Source: Blastocystis hominis
Lineage: Eukaryota; Sar; Bigyra; Opalinata; Blastocystidae
Reading direction: 5' to 3'
DNA length: 64,000 nucleotides
Assembly (NCBI RefSeq): GCF_000151665.1
Contig: NW_013171849.1
Span: 960,593-1,024,592 of the forward strand
The position numbers were made by a program, and so were the translations under genes. Positions 1-10,156 of this stretch are shown here, one piece after another. Position 1 is the first letter of the stretch; each line of letters begins with the position of its first letter. The notes below the pieces were generated by a model. That model was not told the DNA's origin, did not search any database, and saw only the letters and a program-made list of their open reading frames with translations.

Positions 1-1914
1 AAGAAAAACAAAATTAAAATTTAGAATGATATCTTATTGTGATCTTTTCCGTAAACAAATTAAATCCTTTATCGCCGAAAGTTTAAATTAGCCATTTTTA
101 ATATTCGCTACAAAAAAGAATCGCTATTTGTATATAAATGAGTGATTTTTTGTTCTTATTTCAAAAAATATACCCACATGTTCAATAATGAATTGTACTT
201 GTCTAAATATAATTAAACATTATAATGAAACAATATTACTCTTCACCCAAGGTGTTGACTAAGTTGCAACATCGTATAAAGCAAAAATCATGCTTCTTAG
301 GTAATATACAAAACCTAGTTTTATAATTAGCCATTTCTTTTCAATCATATCACCAATATCAAAACACTAACACATTGCTTATTTGAATCAGTATAGCGCT
401 ATTCTTATGTAAATACAAAATGAATATTGATATTACGATTAAGTAATGTCATTACTACAATATCACATTCTGAATTAAATCCTTCTTAGTTATATGTATC
501 CGATAACTACATTAGGATTATCTACTGAAGTTAGCCAAGAATTCACTTCTATTTGCATAAAATTAACATTTTGATAAAACATCATTCTATTTTTTCTCAT
601 ATTAGTTATCTATATCAAGACAATCGATAGATTCAATCTCATCATCCATTTCTGAATATCGAATAGAGACTATAATTATTATTCTATTTGGATCGTTGTT
701 ATTCTCCAAATATGGAATCTATATGTTTACGATTTCAATTTGTCTTTTAGTATCAAAATAAAAAGAATAATTAGTGTAATATCAACATTATTATCTTATA
801 ATTACCTGTATATACAAAGAAGAAATATGCAGCTTAACAAGAAACCATTATTGCTATCATGCAAACCGTATTCTATTTTAAATGTATATTTTATGGTTAT
901 GATTAACATAGTCATAGTAATTCTCGAGGCGAGACTAAACTACAACATATTCATATGCTATATTGTCATATTCACAGATATAATTTTGTATTAAGATGAA
1001 ATATAATTCGTCGTATTACGATCAATCTTTTTTTGTCAGAGCGTAAACAATTCTATCTATTATATTAAATATAATGTTTTTTGTATCAGAATTGTAATCA
1101 TTTTGAAACTCTTTCGAATAATAATGGTTCATTTGGCTTAAAGCCTTTTAAAATAAAATGATCTGTAACCGAAGGCAAATCAATTAGGTCATTTCTATTC
1201 TTTTTGAAGTACATTTAAATTGACAAAATGAGAAAACATAAATGAATGTTATAATAATCTTATGGCCATTTCAATTTACACAAGGATAGACATGAGCGAT
1301 CATTCAAAGTACTAACTTCGAGTTGACACAGAAGTAGATATGAGGTTATTCAAAAACAGTATCTATTTTTTAGTAGTTAAAAGAAAAAGTGCCAATGCCT
1401 ACCTTTCATTAAAAGGTATGTAAATAAGATCCAGAGAATAGGAGAGAAAACAAGCTTTTTTGGATAATACTATACAAAACAAAAACAAATCAAAATAATA
1501 TTGTACTTATTCCTAATTACAATTAATTATTGGATGTTATATCGGGATAATTCGTGCGTGATAAGTGTAATAGGAAAGTAAATTATAGTATATATATTAA
1601 TATTATACTCACAAATAACGTGACAAAACTCTATATCACATTTGTGTATTCTCGTTGATAGATTTCGGTGTTACAGGAGCATAAATAATCTTTTTTAACA
1701 GTCCTTTTATTCATATTCATATTTTATGCATTTTCATCAATCACGAAGTCTACATATGTATTACTTGCGGAATACAGGTATGGAATACCACACATTTCTA
1801 CCTGTCATTCTTAATAATACTTATTTTCTGATTAAAACACTGGAATTTGCAAGTTAATTTCCAGGAAATTTCCCTCGAAGAATGGTATTCCTTAGAATAA
1901 TAAATATTAAGAAG
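1..1914. other. AT-rich host flank, no gene recognised
   Basis: AT-rich sequence with short homopolymer and TA runs. The only open frame of note (740-994, 84 codons) has a composition typical of random AT-rich DNA and resembles no family. Before copy A inserted, this stretch lay directly upstream of the ABC transporter now at 23410, so it probably holds that gene's original promoter and 5' leader. I see no specific promoter element, RNA gene or repeat array. Confidence 0.6.
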
Positions 1915-1920
1915 TTCATA
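1915..1920. repeat. Left target-site duplication of Polinton copy A (TTCATA)
   Basis: TTCATA directly precedes the AGTAGTAGG terminus at 1921 and recurs directly after the mirror terminus at 23405-23410. Six base pairs is the usual target duplication of Polinton integrases. Confidence 0.95.
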
Positions 1921-2165
1921 AGTAGTAGGAAAATGGCGCATAAAGCGCGAAAATTTTTTCGGCCTTTTTTCTGCCATTTTTTTTCCTGACCTCCTTTTTT
2001 CTACCTGGTCACCTCGAGTACCATGGCGCATAAAGCGCGAAAATTTTTTCGGCCTTTTTTCTGCCATTTTTTTCCTGGCCTCCTTTTTTCAACCTGGCAA
2101 CCTTGATGGCCATGGCGCATAAAGCGCGAATAATTTTTCGGCCCTTTTTCTGCCAATGTGGTAAT
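1921..2165 (+). repeat. Left terminal inverted repeat of copy A, with ~90-bp tandem units
   Basis: The sequence from AGTAGTAGGAAAATGGCGC matches the reverse complement of the right end (23217-23404). Inside are three tandem units starting at 1933, 2023 and 2112 (period about 90 bp), each opening with ATGGCGCATAAAGCGCGAA and followed by T-rich tracts. The right end has one unit fewer and a partly collapsed one, so the two repeats differ in length. The GCGC-ATAAA-GCGC core is itself a small inverted repeat. Short open frames here are repeat artefacts. Confidence 0.9.
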
Positions 2166-2166
2166 T

Positions 2167-2205
2167 GGGGGAGCTTTGCTCCCCCGGGGAAGCTTCGCTT
2201 CCCCC
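2167..2205. repeat. Double-hairpin element in the left terminal repeat
   Basis: Two adjoining stem-loops (GGGGGAGC-TTT-GCTCCCCC, then GGGGAAGC-TTC-GCTTCCCC) interrupt the terminal repeat between GGTAATT and ATTGTCTGCCC. The right terminal repeat of A and the ends of B and C have the uninterrupted sequence GGTAATTGTC. ATTG is present on both sides of the insert. Confidence 0.85.
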
Positions 2206-2261
2206 ATTGTCTGCCCTTTATACACTGTTTGATAAAGAAAACAAAGTAAAAAACTTCTCCT

Positions 2262-5200
2262 TTACATGTCCTTCAATCGGTAATGTCCAAACGCAAGTGT
2301 GTGCACGTTGTCGTCCAAGATCCAACGTTTGTTATCCGTGCAAGTCATAAGGGTCTTGGTCTGCTCCTTCGTGCTGATATCGAAGGCCTGGTTGTTGATA
2401 CGCTTGAAACTGCCTTCGATCACTGCATCTTCCTTCTTCTCTGCCTCAAGTACACGCTTGTACAATTCGATGTTCTTCACGCTCATCCTCTCACCGTCAA
2501 TCACGACGTTGCGAGGTACTCCCTTCGCTGCATTGTGTATCACTTGCTTCTCATCAACCAAGCAGTACATCTTCGGTCTAAGTCCAACGAACTCCGTGAT
2601 GGATGTCCGTTGTGCTCGTCCTTGAAGATAGGACCAGGCAACTTCTTGTTGAAATTGAGGAACGAGTCCAATGAAGGGAACTTGCTCTTGTCCACTTCGT
2701 GATCGTAATACTTCACGAGTTCTCCATAGAAGTAGCTAGTGTTATCCAATTCCGAGAAGTCGAATGATTTGTACATGTCACACATCTTGTGAACGATGTT
2801 AGTGCGATCGTGCAGTTGCACGATGAGCGAATCCGTGTCCTGTCCCAACAACTCCACGGTGTCGAATGTCGTCTTGAGCACGTTGTAGTAGAAATCGTAT
2901 ATGATGTGTTTGGACATGTCGAGAATGGCGAACCCGATGAAGAATGGCTTCTCCACCCTGCGCACCGGTGTGTTCAGCTTGATACCGATGAGATTCTCGG
3001 AATACATGGTTGTCCCAGCGATCATATCGTACCCATGCTTCTGAATGATGGCTTCACGTTCATTCCACGTGTTAGCGAACTTCACTTTCATCCGTTTCAA
3101 CCCAGTCTCAACGAATTTGCCATAGGTTGAGTTTGCTAACAGCTTATACAGGTTCTTCTCCACAGTGGTCTTGGACTTGGCTCGTTTCTCACTCAGCATG
3201 TTCACGTACTCGAAGATAAATGGTGCCTGCTTGAATCGAATGAGGTGGTGAATGTGTGTGACACGATATCCCTGTTGAATGCCCAGTTGCAACAGTGAGT
3301 AATGCACGAGATACTTTCGACGAGGCACAAGATCACAGATGAGCTTCGGTGTATTCACCTCTTTCACTTTGTCCACAATGTCGTTCTTCTCTGCGTACTT
3401 CTTGATTCCATCAGAGTACATACCCGCCTTCTGTACGGGGAAGAATGGCAGGTCATTGAACTTGTCGTGCAGCTCCACTGGTGCCTCGATATCACACTCG
3501 ACGAAGAATCCATACTTGCCGAACGTCTTGAGTGATTGCACCCACCCATTCGGGTCACGATTGATCCTCTCCATCACTTCTCGTCGCTCAGGTACACCCA
3601 CCAACTCATAAGGCATCATTCGATGCATGGCTCCACCGTACAGGTTGTTGGCGTCCAGGTAGTAGATGCCTTGGGACGACGTTGCTTGCTCCTTGTTGTC
3701 AATGTCAACCTTGGCATGCCGTTTCACGATCTGTGTGATTCCTCCTCGTAGGTTCTTCAACAATCGCATGAAGTCATCGATATCATTTGTCTCCATCAAT
3801 CGAATGCCCTTGCTCTCATAGAATTCACCCATGCGATTCAAGAACACTTTCACCAGTTGTTTCTCGGCGAGTCCCTCGTTGGCGTTGATGCGCATGATGT
3901 ACTGAGCCCATTTCCTTGCGAGGGTCATGAGGCTACTCTCACTATGATCGCCCTCCATTGTCACCTTCAAGAAGAGCGAATAGGCCATTTGTGGTGCTGT
4001 GATGTAATGCATTGGATCAACACCGAATGCATTCAGTGTGGTAACGCGGAAGTGTTCGAATGCATCGGCCATGAGAGTCACATCGAGTACATTGTACAAT
4101 TCGTAGTATTCACCCCATGTCTTGATATCGAAGGTCTTCCACAGCTTCACCATGTGATCATATTCGTCTTGTGGCATCATCTCACCCTTCATATCATCAA
4201 TGCATTGCTCGCGAGAAGGAATGACGGTATTGTTCAATGACTCGTACGACTTGATGAGACTGTAGAACATGGGTTCTTTCCGTGTCAACAGATCGATGTA
4301 TTTATCATCCCATTGCTTGCCTCGAGACTCACAGTACTTGCGTAGTTGTTGTTTGGTGTGCACATAGAGGTCCAAGTTACCTCCAAGTGTCTGTGCCACA
4401 ATGGAACGCAGTGGACTGCTGATGAGCTTCAACGAGTCCTTGAATTGAATGCCATTGTACTCGATCTGCATCTCCTTGTCTTCAGTGGTTGGAATGACTT
4501 CGAGATTCCCGCCAGGCATCGTCGCGATGAGCTTCATGATGAATGTGAAATCATAGTGCGATCCATTGTGAAAGTAAACTGGCAGACGATAGTTCTTCTT
4601 GTTGAATGAGAGTTGTAGGTTACACTTGGTGCAACAGGTGCAGATGTACTGTCCGGCTTCGAAGTGGCGTACTTCTCCCTTTCCTGTAGTGTATTCACCT
4701 GCCACATGTGCGTGATGACGTACCTTGTCGTCCTCCAGTTTCTTGCGACAGAAGGGACACACGGTTGTTGCACGAAAGTCCTTCTCGATGCTCGGAGAGT
4801 TCTCGAGGGGTAATTCATCGAATAGATATGTTTTCACACTCCCTTGCAATTGCACGAGATAGTCCATGAAAGGACGAAGCTCTTCTTCGCTCTCGTGTGG
4901 TGCATGGAAGACTCGCAGTTGGGTATCAATGGCAGGAATACGTGACACGGCTAGACAGGATAACATGATCGGCTTGTGTCTGTTCTTCTCATCAATGGCC
5001 GACTCGAAGTCAGCATACACGACGACCGGTGCTGGCATTTCATATCGCTGGTTCGTGAATCGCAACCGAGTCTCCTCGTTCGATAACTCGTATTCCTCAC
5101 TCTCATTGACGAGTTCACGATGTGTTTGTACTTCGTGAGCATGAACGGCTTTACGAGATCCGAAGAAGTCGTCACAGAACCTGCACTTCACGTTTCTCGT

Positions 5201-6688
5201 TGTATGTCTATTCTTTGCATCACTTCGTCGCATCATACGATGCTTGAAGTCGTTCAAGTCCTTGATGTACAAGAAGTGCTTTGGAGTGCCCTCAGGTAGA
5301 TTCAAGTCGTTCAAGATGCAGAGGGAGAGAGGGGAACGTGATTTCTCCTTACCTTTGTACACGACATCGCATGTGAATAAATCGAATTGTTCCTTCGTCT
5401 TATCGGTGTATCCAGGCAAGAGTGTGACCTCGAATACGTTGAGCGATACTTTCAACAATGCCTCCAATGCGGCGAATTTCTCTTCACTTGCATCGAAGGG
5501 TGCATTGTCACGAATGCCCATCGTCTCCTCCACTTCGTGAATGGTCACTCCGAACACCTTGTTCTTCTCAGGGTGCTTCCACCACTTGTTGTACACGGTT
5601 GCATCGCCAATCTTGCAATTCGCGACGATCTTGTGCCCACCTTCACTGGCCAGAATGAGACACCGCTGCAGGCACCGGTTGTCATCGAAATCCGGGTTGA
5701 GCGCTGTGCGTCCGATGACGTACGGTGTGTGCTGCTTGTACCCCACGAATGTACGTAGTGGGAACATCTCAATGTGGAAGCCGATCCAACCATGGTACTC
5801 GAACCCACTTCCCTCTGTCTCCTGTTCTTCCACAGCATTTTTGTACCATTTCAGGTACTCCTCGATCCACTCATCGATGCGATCTCGTCGAACGATGCGG
5901 AGGTGTCCCAATCGATCATCGGTGAGGTTGAGGATCTTGGGATCTCCGTCATGTGTCAACATGAGGTTGTATGCCATGATGGTGATGAAGCACTGATTGT
6001 ATTCACGCATACCATTGAGGATGTACTTCTTCAAGACTTCATTGAATTCATTTGTCTCATCGAATATGAGATTGATCGGTTCCACTTCCTCATCGCTCTT
6101 CTCACCCGGTAGTCGAACCCACAACCTGTTGTCAAAATCGTTGTTGAGGCGAAAGTCCTTCTTGGTTCGTTTCTCTTTCACCCACTCCTTGTACATGTCT
6201 CCTTGTACGGTATGATAGTACGTGAGTGCATACCCGAGAGTTGAATCGATCACATCACTCAATCGTCCCTGTGATACCTTGCGATCGAATCGTTCGTATG
6301 CCTTATTACGTCTCATTTCACGTCTCTTCTCCACGGTGTTCAGGTAAGCGGGTAAGTGACGTTGTCGCTTCTCACCGAACTTGTGCCCATCCCACTCGTA
6401 CTGGTTGTAGAGGTCATTCCATGCCTCGCTTCCTACGTACACGTGCTTTCCCTCGATGGCAGGGTTTGCTACTCGCTTACGACGTGTTGCCTGTGCTTTC
6501 GGTGTTGCTAGTTTCTTCCCGAATATCTTGTTCGACACATAGGCTCTCGTGTCAGGCATGGTCTGATCGGTGAACGTATCACCGACCCTGTAGTACTTGG
6601 CAGCCAATCGTTTCCAGGTCGGTCCACCGATTTTGATTTGTTTTCCTGTTTCAGGGTTGATAGTATATCCTTCGCGTTGTGAATCCAT
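2262..6688 (-). pseudogene. polB: Protein-primed family B DNA polymerase (Polinton pPolB), one frameshift
   Basis: Replicative polymerase of the element, about 1,475 residues when both frames are counted. N-terminal NPETGK motif (2-cysteine-adaptor-like), a C2H2-like finger near residue 500, exonuclease motif YADFES near 560, a CPFC...HHAH...CTCC zinc/HNH-like segment near 645-710, FHNGSHYDF (Exo II), polymerase motif A DANNLYG near 1013, motif B KLLANSTYG near 1188 and motif C GQDTDS near 1283. DANNLYG and NSTYG are typical of the DNA_pol_B_2 protein-primed group. The main frame breaks near 2604; comparison with copy B shows a single missing base after GGACAT, and the conserved C-terminus resumes in another frame down to 2262. 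The start at 6688 has a TATATAAATG context. Real loss versus sequencing error cannot be separated here. Confidence 0.95.
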
Positions 6689-6732
6689 TTATATAAGGGT
6701 CACAAAATCTTTAAGTGGTGATACACGTGTGA

Positions 6733-6743
6733 CCAAAGTGAAA
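6733..6743. promoter_or_regulatory. CAAAGTGAAA intergenic motif upstream of polB
   Basis: CCAAAGTGAAA lies in the 77-bp gap between the NPxTGR gene and polB, reading TTTCACTTTGG in the transcribed direction about 45 nt before the polB start. The same decamer recurs in gaps between genes in all three copies. Confidence 0.45.
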
Positions 6744-6765
6744 TAGTTAGGAGCTTGGCTTACTC

Positions 6766-7194
6766 CTAGAATGGGAAAATGGCATGACCATCCGTATCGT
6801 ACTCGAATTCATCGATGTCGTAGAACTCGGATTCCGATGAATCAGAATCACTAGAATTGGGGTCAGCGAATGCAATGCTAATGTCTGGATCATTATCGTA
6901 TGCCTCAGCTTCTTCTTTGGTCATTTTCACCCATTGTCCTTTTACGCGTCTGTAGTTGTCATGGAGTAACTCGTAGTATGCTGTGCCACCAATAATCATG
7001 GAGCGATTGCTGGGAGAAAGAATTCTCGACTTGGGAACATATTTCGTCGTATCTGGTGGTAAAGGTGTATCGTACAAGCGATTCAATTTCTCGTCGTACT
7101 TGTATCCACGCTTGAGAAGGTTCCAGAAGCGAACTCCGTTGATTTGGATTTCTCGGCCAGTATTGGGATTCAAAGTGTGAGTAGGTCTATTCAT
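6766..7194 (-). CDS. 142-aa protein with NPxTGR adaptor-like N-terminus and acidic tail
   Basis: Residues 9-30 read NPNTGREIQINGVRFWNLL, closely paralleling the N-terminus of the adjacent polymerase (NPETGKQIKIGGPTWKRL). This resembles the 2-cysteine-adaptor motif of large DNA viruses, although the flanking cysteines are missing. A second matching block (IIGGTAYYELLHDNYR against VYVGSEAWNDLYNQYE) strengthens paralogy with the polymerase N-terminal region. The C-terminal third is strongly acidic (SSDSDSSESEFYDIDEFEYD), as in many nucleic-acid mimics or protein-interaction tails. It is not present in copies B or C, whose corresponding region is deleted. Biochemical role unknown; a polymerase partner is a plausible inference. 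Confidence 0.7.
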   Translation of the reverse strand: MNRPTHTLNPNTGREIQINGVRFWNLLKRGYKYDEKLNRLYDTPLPPDTTKYVPKSRILSPSNRSMIIGGTAYYELLHDNYRRVKGQWVKMTKEEAEAYDNDPDISIAFADPNSSDSDSSESEFYDIDEFEYDTDGHAIFPF

Positions 7195-7246
7195 TTATAT
7201 ATTTATATATTTATATTTTCTCTTTTAACCCTAGATGCTTCCCTAA
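7195..7246. promoter_or_regulatory. Divergent AT-rich promoter region
   Basis: The 52-bp gap between two head-to-head genes consists of TTTATATATTTATATATTTA repeats. It offers TATA-like sequence for both directions, and each start codon sits in a TAAATG context. Confidence 0.5.
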
Positions 7247-7756
7247 ATGAAGTACAAGAAAACAGAGAACAACACATGGTCTTCCCTGGTACGCACTTGT
7301 GAGGACGAGAATATCGAACTCGCCGACATCATCATTCACACCAAGTATCCGATCAATTCCGAGCGTCTATTCGGCTTCAGTGTTTGCACCCCGCAAGCAA
7401 ATGTGAACTGTGGTTTGATCTTGCACGACTATGATTGCATCGAGATGACATTGGATGAAACTCGTCCACCTTTGTTTACCGAGGATGAATGGGAGTATCT
7501 ATTGCCTCAATTGAAATCCAACGGTTTGCTCGGTGTGCCTCTGAACGTGTTCTGTAGGACGTATGACACACAGCCTTATGTCGTACCTGTGGTAACCGAG
7601 AATCGTGCTGTTTACTTCTTCTCCAACTACTATGTTCGCGTGGTCTTCAAGGTGGTGGATGATGAAGTGCCTCCCGAGTTGTCCGATCTGTTCATCGATG
7701 ATGGTGCGTGTCTGAAGGGTGTGTACGTTCGTGCATATCAAAGACAAAGTAAATAA
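7247..7756 (+). CDS. Hypothetical 169-aa Polinton protein
   Basis: An intact frame beginning in a CTAAATGAAG context and ending 9 bp before the next gene, so the two are probably co-expressed. The protein has regular alternation of hydrophobic residues and many aromatic residues and cysteines (for example CTPQANVNCGLILHDYDC), consistent with a compact beta-rich domain. There is no transmembrane segment or signal peptide. I recognise no family. It is absent from B and C because their matching region is deleted or broken, so conservation could not be tested inside the window. Confidence 0.65.
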   Translation: MKYKKTENNTWSSLVRTCEDENIELADIIIHTKYPINSERLFGFSVCTPQANVNCGLILHDYDCIEMTLDETRPPLFTEDEWEYLLPQLKSNGLLGVPLNVFCRTYDTQPYVVPVVTENRAVYFFSNYYVRVVFKVVDDEVPPELSDLFIDDGACLKGVYVRAYQRQSK

Positions 7757-7765
7757 AAAAGTAAA

Positions 7766-8359
7766 ATGTCGTACATTTTCAGCAGCAATGGAAACAACTA
7801 CACGTTCAAGAAGCTCGACAACATGCTCATCAACATGCCAGAGAAGGACGGTCATCATGTGCTAATTCGAGAGACAGTGGATGGCGTTCCTCAATACTCG
7901 TGGGGGAGTGCGGCTTGTATCGTGAAAGCGAACGAAGCATTTGTCTTCGAGTACACACCAGAGACGACCGAATCGTTCAATGGCGAATGGGGTGGTGATG
8001 GTATGCCGCCTATGCCGTCCGGATCGTACCTGATAACCACGACTGTCATAACGTACCTTCCTGAAGACATGTTCAACGATTGCATGTCAATCGAATCGGT
8101 GGTTGAAAAGGGTTATCGAGTGCTAGTCACGTTTGACAACACGCCTATCCTAGACAGACCGTACATCGATACATTGAATAGTCTTGTGTCTCATACTGGT
8201 TATGCTGTTGTGAATATTGGGGGAAGCAACGCTTCCCCCTACAACTCTCCTGTCCTTCGTACGTATTCGAATCTTCCTCTCATGCTTCTAGGTGGTGTGA
8301 AGAGCATCACGATCGTTTTCGAACATCTTGGGGACGCTTCTTCTTCTGGTTCCTCGTAA
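7766..8359 (+). CDS. 197-aa fibre-like protein
   Basis: Tightly coupled to the upstream gene. It contains NMPEKDGHHVLIRETVDG, matching the repeating LP-x-x-G-x-Y-x-L-x-x-x-x-DG pattern of the 422-aa fibre-like protein, followed by FEYTPETT and a beta-rich C-terminal half resembling the fibre's final domain, so it looks like a one-repeat relative. A single 21-bp hairpin (8219-8239) is inserted in-frame and encodes the GGSNASP segment. The last 53 bp overlap the convergent integrase tail. Function as a virion surface or receptor-binding protein is inferred from similarity only. Confidence 0.6.
   Translation: MSYIFSSNGNNYTFKKLDNMLINMPEKDGHHVLIRETVDGVPQYSWGSAACIVKANEAFVFEYTPETTESFNGEWGGDGMPPMPSGSYLITTTVITYLPEDMFNDCMSIESVVEKGYRVLVTFDNTPILDRPYIDTLNSLVSHTGYAVVNIGGSNASPYNSPVLRTYSNLPLMLLGGVKSITIVFEHLGDASSSGSS
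8219..8239. repeat. Single hairpin within the 197-aa gene
   Basis: GGGGGAAGC-AAC-GCTTCCCCC, a perfect 9-bp stem with a 3-nt loop. It shares the arm sequence of the double-hairpin family but has only one stem-loop. It is translated in-frame. Confidence 0.75.
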
Positions 8360-9294
8360 TGGGTCGATGTGACCTTGCTGCATCTCGCAATGCATTGGGT
8401 TCCTTTCGACTCTTGGATCGCGTGACAGGCGGTGCTGGCTGTGGTTTGCATTTGCTCGCCAGGAGTTCCCAATGATAGCACTTCTGCTTGCTACCGCTTT
8501 CCATATTCTTCACTTCGTACATCAATGGCATGAATCGATCGTCAATGTCAACAACTTGATACAAGTCCTGAGACCATTTGCTAGTCAATGATCGCTTTTC
8601 CAGAACGCGAGGTCTTCGTGTCACTCGAACATAATCACCCACATCGAATTGAGGTGTTGTGTCCTTCGCTGTCATGTTGGATGGTTCTGTCTTCTCCGTG
8701 TACAAGATGTTGTTGTTCCAAATGTCAGTGGGTGCATATCCGGTGTCTCTGTTCTTCCTTGCATTGTGTTCGACGAACGGCACCATCGATCAAGTCGAAC
8801 CACACACCTTTCCATTGATTGAATGGAACCATGATGTCTTCCTTGATATCTCGAATTGCTCGTTCGGCTAGTACTGCTTTATTCGCTGAATCCATGTGAT
8901 ACATGGTGATGTCGTACTTGTCCAAGATGTTGGTACGAAAGATGGCATTGGTGAACTCGGTACCTCGATCAGAGCAAATATGCTTTGGTGGTCCGTATGT
9001 TTGAATGATATCCTTCATCGCATGCGTGACTTCTGTAGCACTCTTGCTTTTCAGTCGCCGAGCCATCAGGTATTTCGAATATCCATCAATGCATACAAGG
9101 ACATACTTGTATCCACGATTCTTGTGGAATCCTGTACTCTTCTGTCTGCCCAACACTTCCTGAATCCATTTGTCTTGTTTGGAAGAGAAATCGATGAGAT
9201 CGATGAAGTATATGTTTCTCTTGAATGAACTGATGATCACTCGAGTGGCACCTTTTCGCTTGGCTGGTTTCCTTAGTTCCTTGATTTCATTCAT
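8307..9294 (-). pseudogene. int: Polinton DDE integrase (retroviral type), one frameshift
   Basis: Catalyses insertion of the element. The rve core shows IDLIDF (D near 32-35), CSDRGTEF (D109) and AERAIRDIKE (E144), giving DD-35-E spacing, with the typical VCIDGYSKY strand between. The C-terminal part has an SH3-like VGDYVRVTRRPR segment and a basic tail. No N-terminal HHCC zinc finger is visible. The frame breaks near 8780, where copy A has one extra base relative to copy C after CGTCGA. The second frame then covers 8307-8786. The start codon is only 2 nt from the divergent 79-aa gene. The tail overlaps the 3' end of the convergent 197-aa gene. Confidence 0.93.
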
Positions 9295-9296
9295 AA

Positions 9297-9536
9297 ATGA
9301 ACCGCTTTATTCAATGGCTGAAAAGTGCATGGAAATGGATGAGTGGAAGGAAGAACCACAAACTGGTGGTTGTGATGGGACAGCGAAGCTGTCCCGGGGA
9401 GAGCGAAGCTCTCCCCATTGACTCGAAATGCAAGGACAGATGTCACTGTCTGTGCGTGTACAACGAGAAGAATGGATCCGATGACGACAGTGGGAGTGAT
9501 ATATCGATCAGTCCGACAGAGATTAAAGTGAAATGA
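9297..9536 (+). CDS. Small 79-aa protein with cysteine cluster, carrying a hairpin insert
   Basis: Begins MNRFIQWLKSAWKWM, an amphipathic tryptophan-rich helix, then a CKDRCHCLC cluster and a serine/aspartate-rich tail. The copy C homologue (62003-62194) is 63 aa. The 16 extra residues here are exactly the translation of a 48-bp double-hairpin insertion, so the reading frame survived. The start codon lies 2 nt from the integrase start on the other strand. A membrane-associated or metal-binding role is possible; I do not recognise the family. Confidence 0.65.
   Translation: MNRFIQWLKSAWKWMSGRKNHKLVVVMGQRSCPGESEALPIDSKCKDRCHCLCVYNEKNGSDDDSGSDISISPTEIKVK
9377..9416. repeat. Double-hairpin element, in-frame in the 79-aa gene
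   Basis: GGGACAGC-GAA-GCTGTCCC is joined to GGGGAGAGC-GAA-GCTCTCCCC. Copy C has the uninterrupted sequence GGTGGTGGACTCG at this place; the net gain in A is 48 bp. Confidence 0.92.
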
Positions 9537-9584
9537 GGGATGCCTAAATAGATTTAAATAATGTAAACATAAATAGAAATACAA

Positions 9585-10022
9585 ATGAACTGTTGGATGA
9601 ATGATGAACGTCTTGATATCACACGTAAATACGTGCATGATATGATTAATTCATTTGTTGAGGACCCAAAAGGTACAAATTATCATAATGAGTATAATCC
9701 TCCTTATATGATGATAAATTCACCTGATCTTCAACATCTTCTTGTGAAATCATGTAATGATGATAAATACATAGTGAAGTATGGGGGACAAAGTGGGGCG
9801 ACAAAGTCGCCCCGGGAAGCCGAAGGCTTCCCACAAAGTCCCGCCGGGGAAGGTTCGCTTCCCCGAAACATTGCTGAACTCCGTGCTTTCAATGAGAATA
9901 TCTATGATATCGAAGGTCATCGTGTGATGACATTAGGTGGTGATATAATTATCATTGATATCGATGGTGTTGCATTTGATCAACTCGAATGTGTATCGGG
10001 TAAACGATTACCGCCAAAGTAA
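9585..10022 (+). CDS. Hypothetical 145-aa protein with nested hairpin insert
   Basis: N-terminal half MNCWMNDERLDITRKYVHDMI and C-terminal IDIDGVAFDQLE match a decayed homologue in copy C (61643-61985), which also ends in IDGVAFDQ-type sequence, so this is a genuine element gene. Residues about 67-94 (GGQSGATKSPREAEG and onward) are the translation of an 82-bp nested hairpin cluster, inserted without breaking the frame. There is no recognisable domain, membrane segment or signal peptide. Confidence 0.6.
   Translation: MNCWMNDERLDITRKYVHDMINSFVEDPKGTNYHNEYNPPYMMINSPDLQHLLVKSCNDDKYIVKYGGQSGATKSPREAEGFPQSPAGEGSLPRNIAELRAFNENIYDIEGHRVMTLGGDIIIIDIDGVAFDQLECVSGKRLPPK
9783..9864. repeat. Nested double-hairpin cluster
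   Basis: An outer hairpin GGGAC-AAA-GTCCC is interrupted in its loop by a 38-bp double hairpin (9795-9832). The direct repeat ACAAAGT lies on both sides (9788-9794 and 9833-9839). A further hairpin, GGGGAAGG-TTC-GCTTCCCC, follows at 9846-9864. Confidence 0.92.
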
Positions 10023-10046
10023 AAGACTGGAAGCCGTGGCTTCCTT

Positions 10047-10056
10047 TTTCACTTTG
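10047..10056. promoter_or_regulatory. TTTCACTTTG motif between convergent genes
   Basis: The reverse complement of CAAAGTGAAA, placed between the convergent 145-aa and fibre genes. The copy C fibre gene has the same decamer just after its stop (61570-61579). A location between two 3' ends argues for a transcript-end role more than a promoter. Confidence 0.4.
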
Positions 10057-10071
10057 TCTCCTCCCCCTACG

Positions 10072-10156
10072 AGGGGGCGTTTTACGCCCCCGGGCAGCTT
10101 CGCTGCCCTTACACTAGGGGGAATCGTAGATTCCCCCGGGGGCACGTAGTGCCCCC
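10072..10156. repeat. Two adjacent double-hairpin elements
   Basis: The first unit is GGGGGCG-TTTTA-CGCCCCC plus GGGCAGC-TTC-GCTGCCC. The second (10116-10156, 41 bp) is GGGGGAATC-GTA-GATTCCCCC plus GGGGGCAC-GTA-GTGCCCCC. The second is flanked by a perfect TACACT duplication (10110-10115 and 10157-10162). Its right boundary supplies part of the stop codon of the fibre gene. Confidence 0.92.

Noticed and set aside
740-994. 84-codon open frame in the left host flank
   Set aside because: AT-rich random-like composition, no family resemblance, no intron or 3'-end signal pattern.
1798-2225. Overlapping minus-strand frames with repeated KRPKKFSRFMRH peptides
   Set aside because: They are translations of the tandem units of the terminal repeat.
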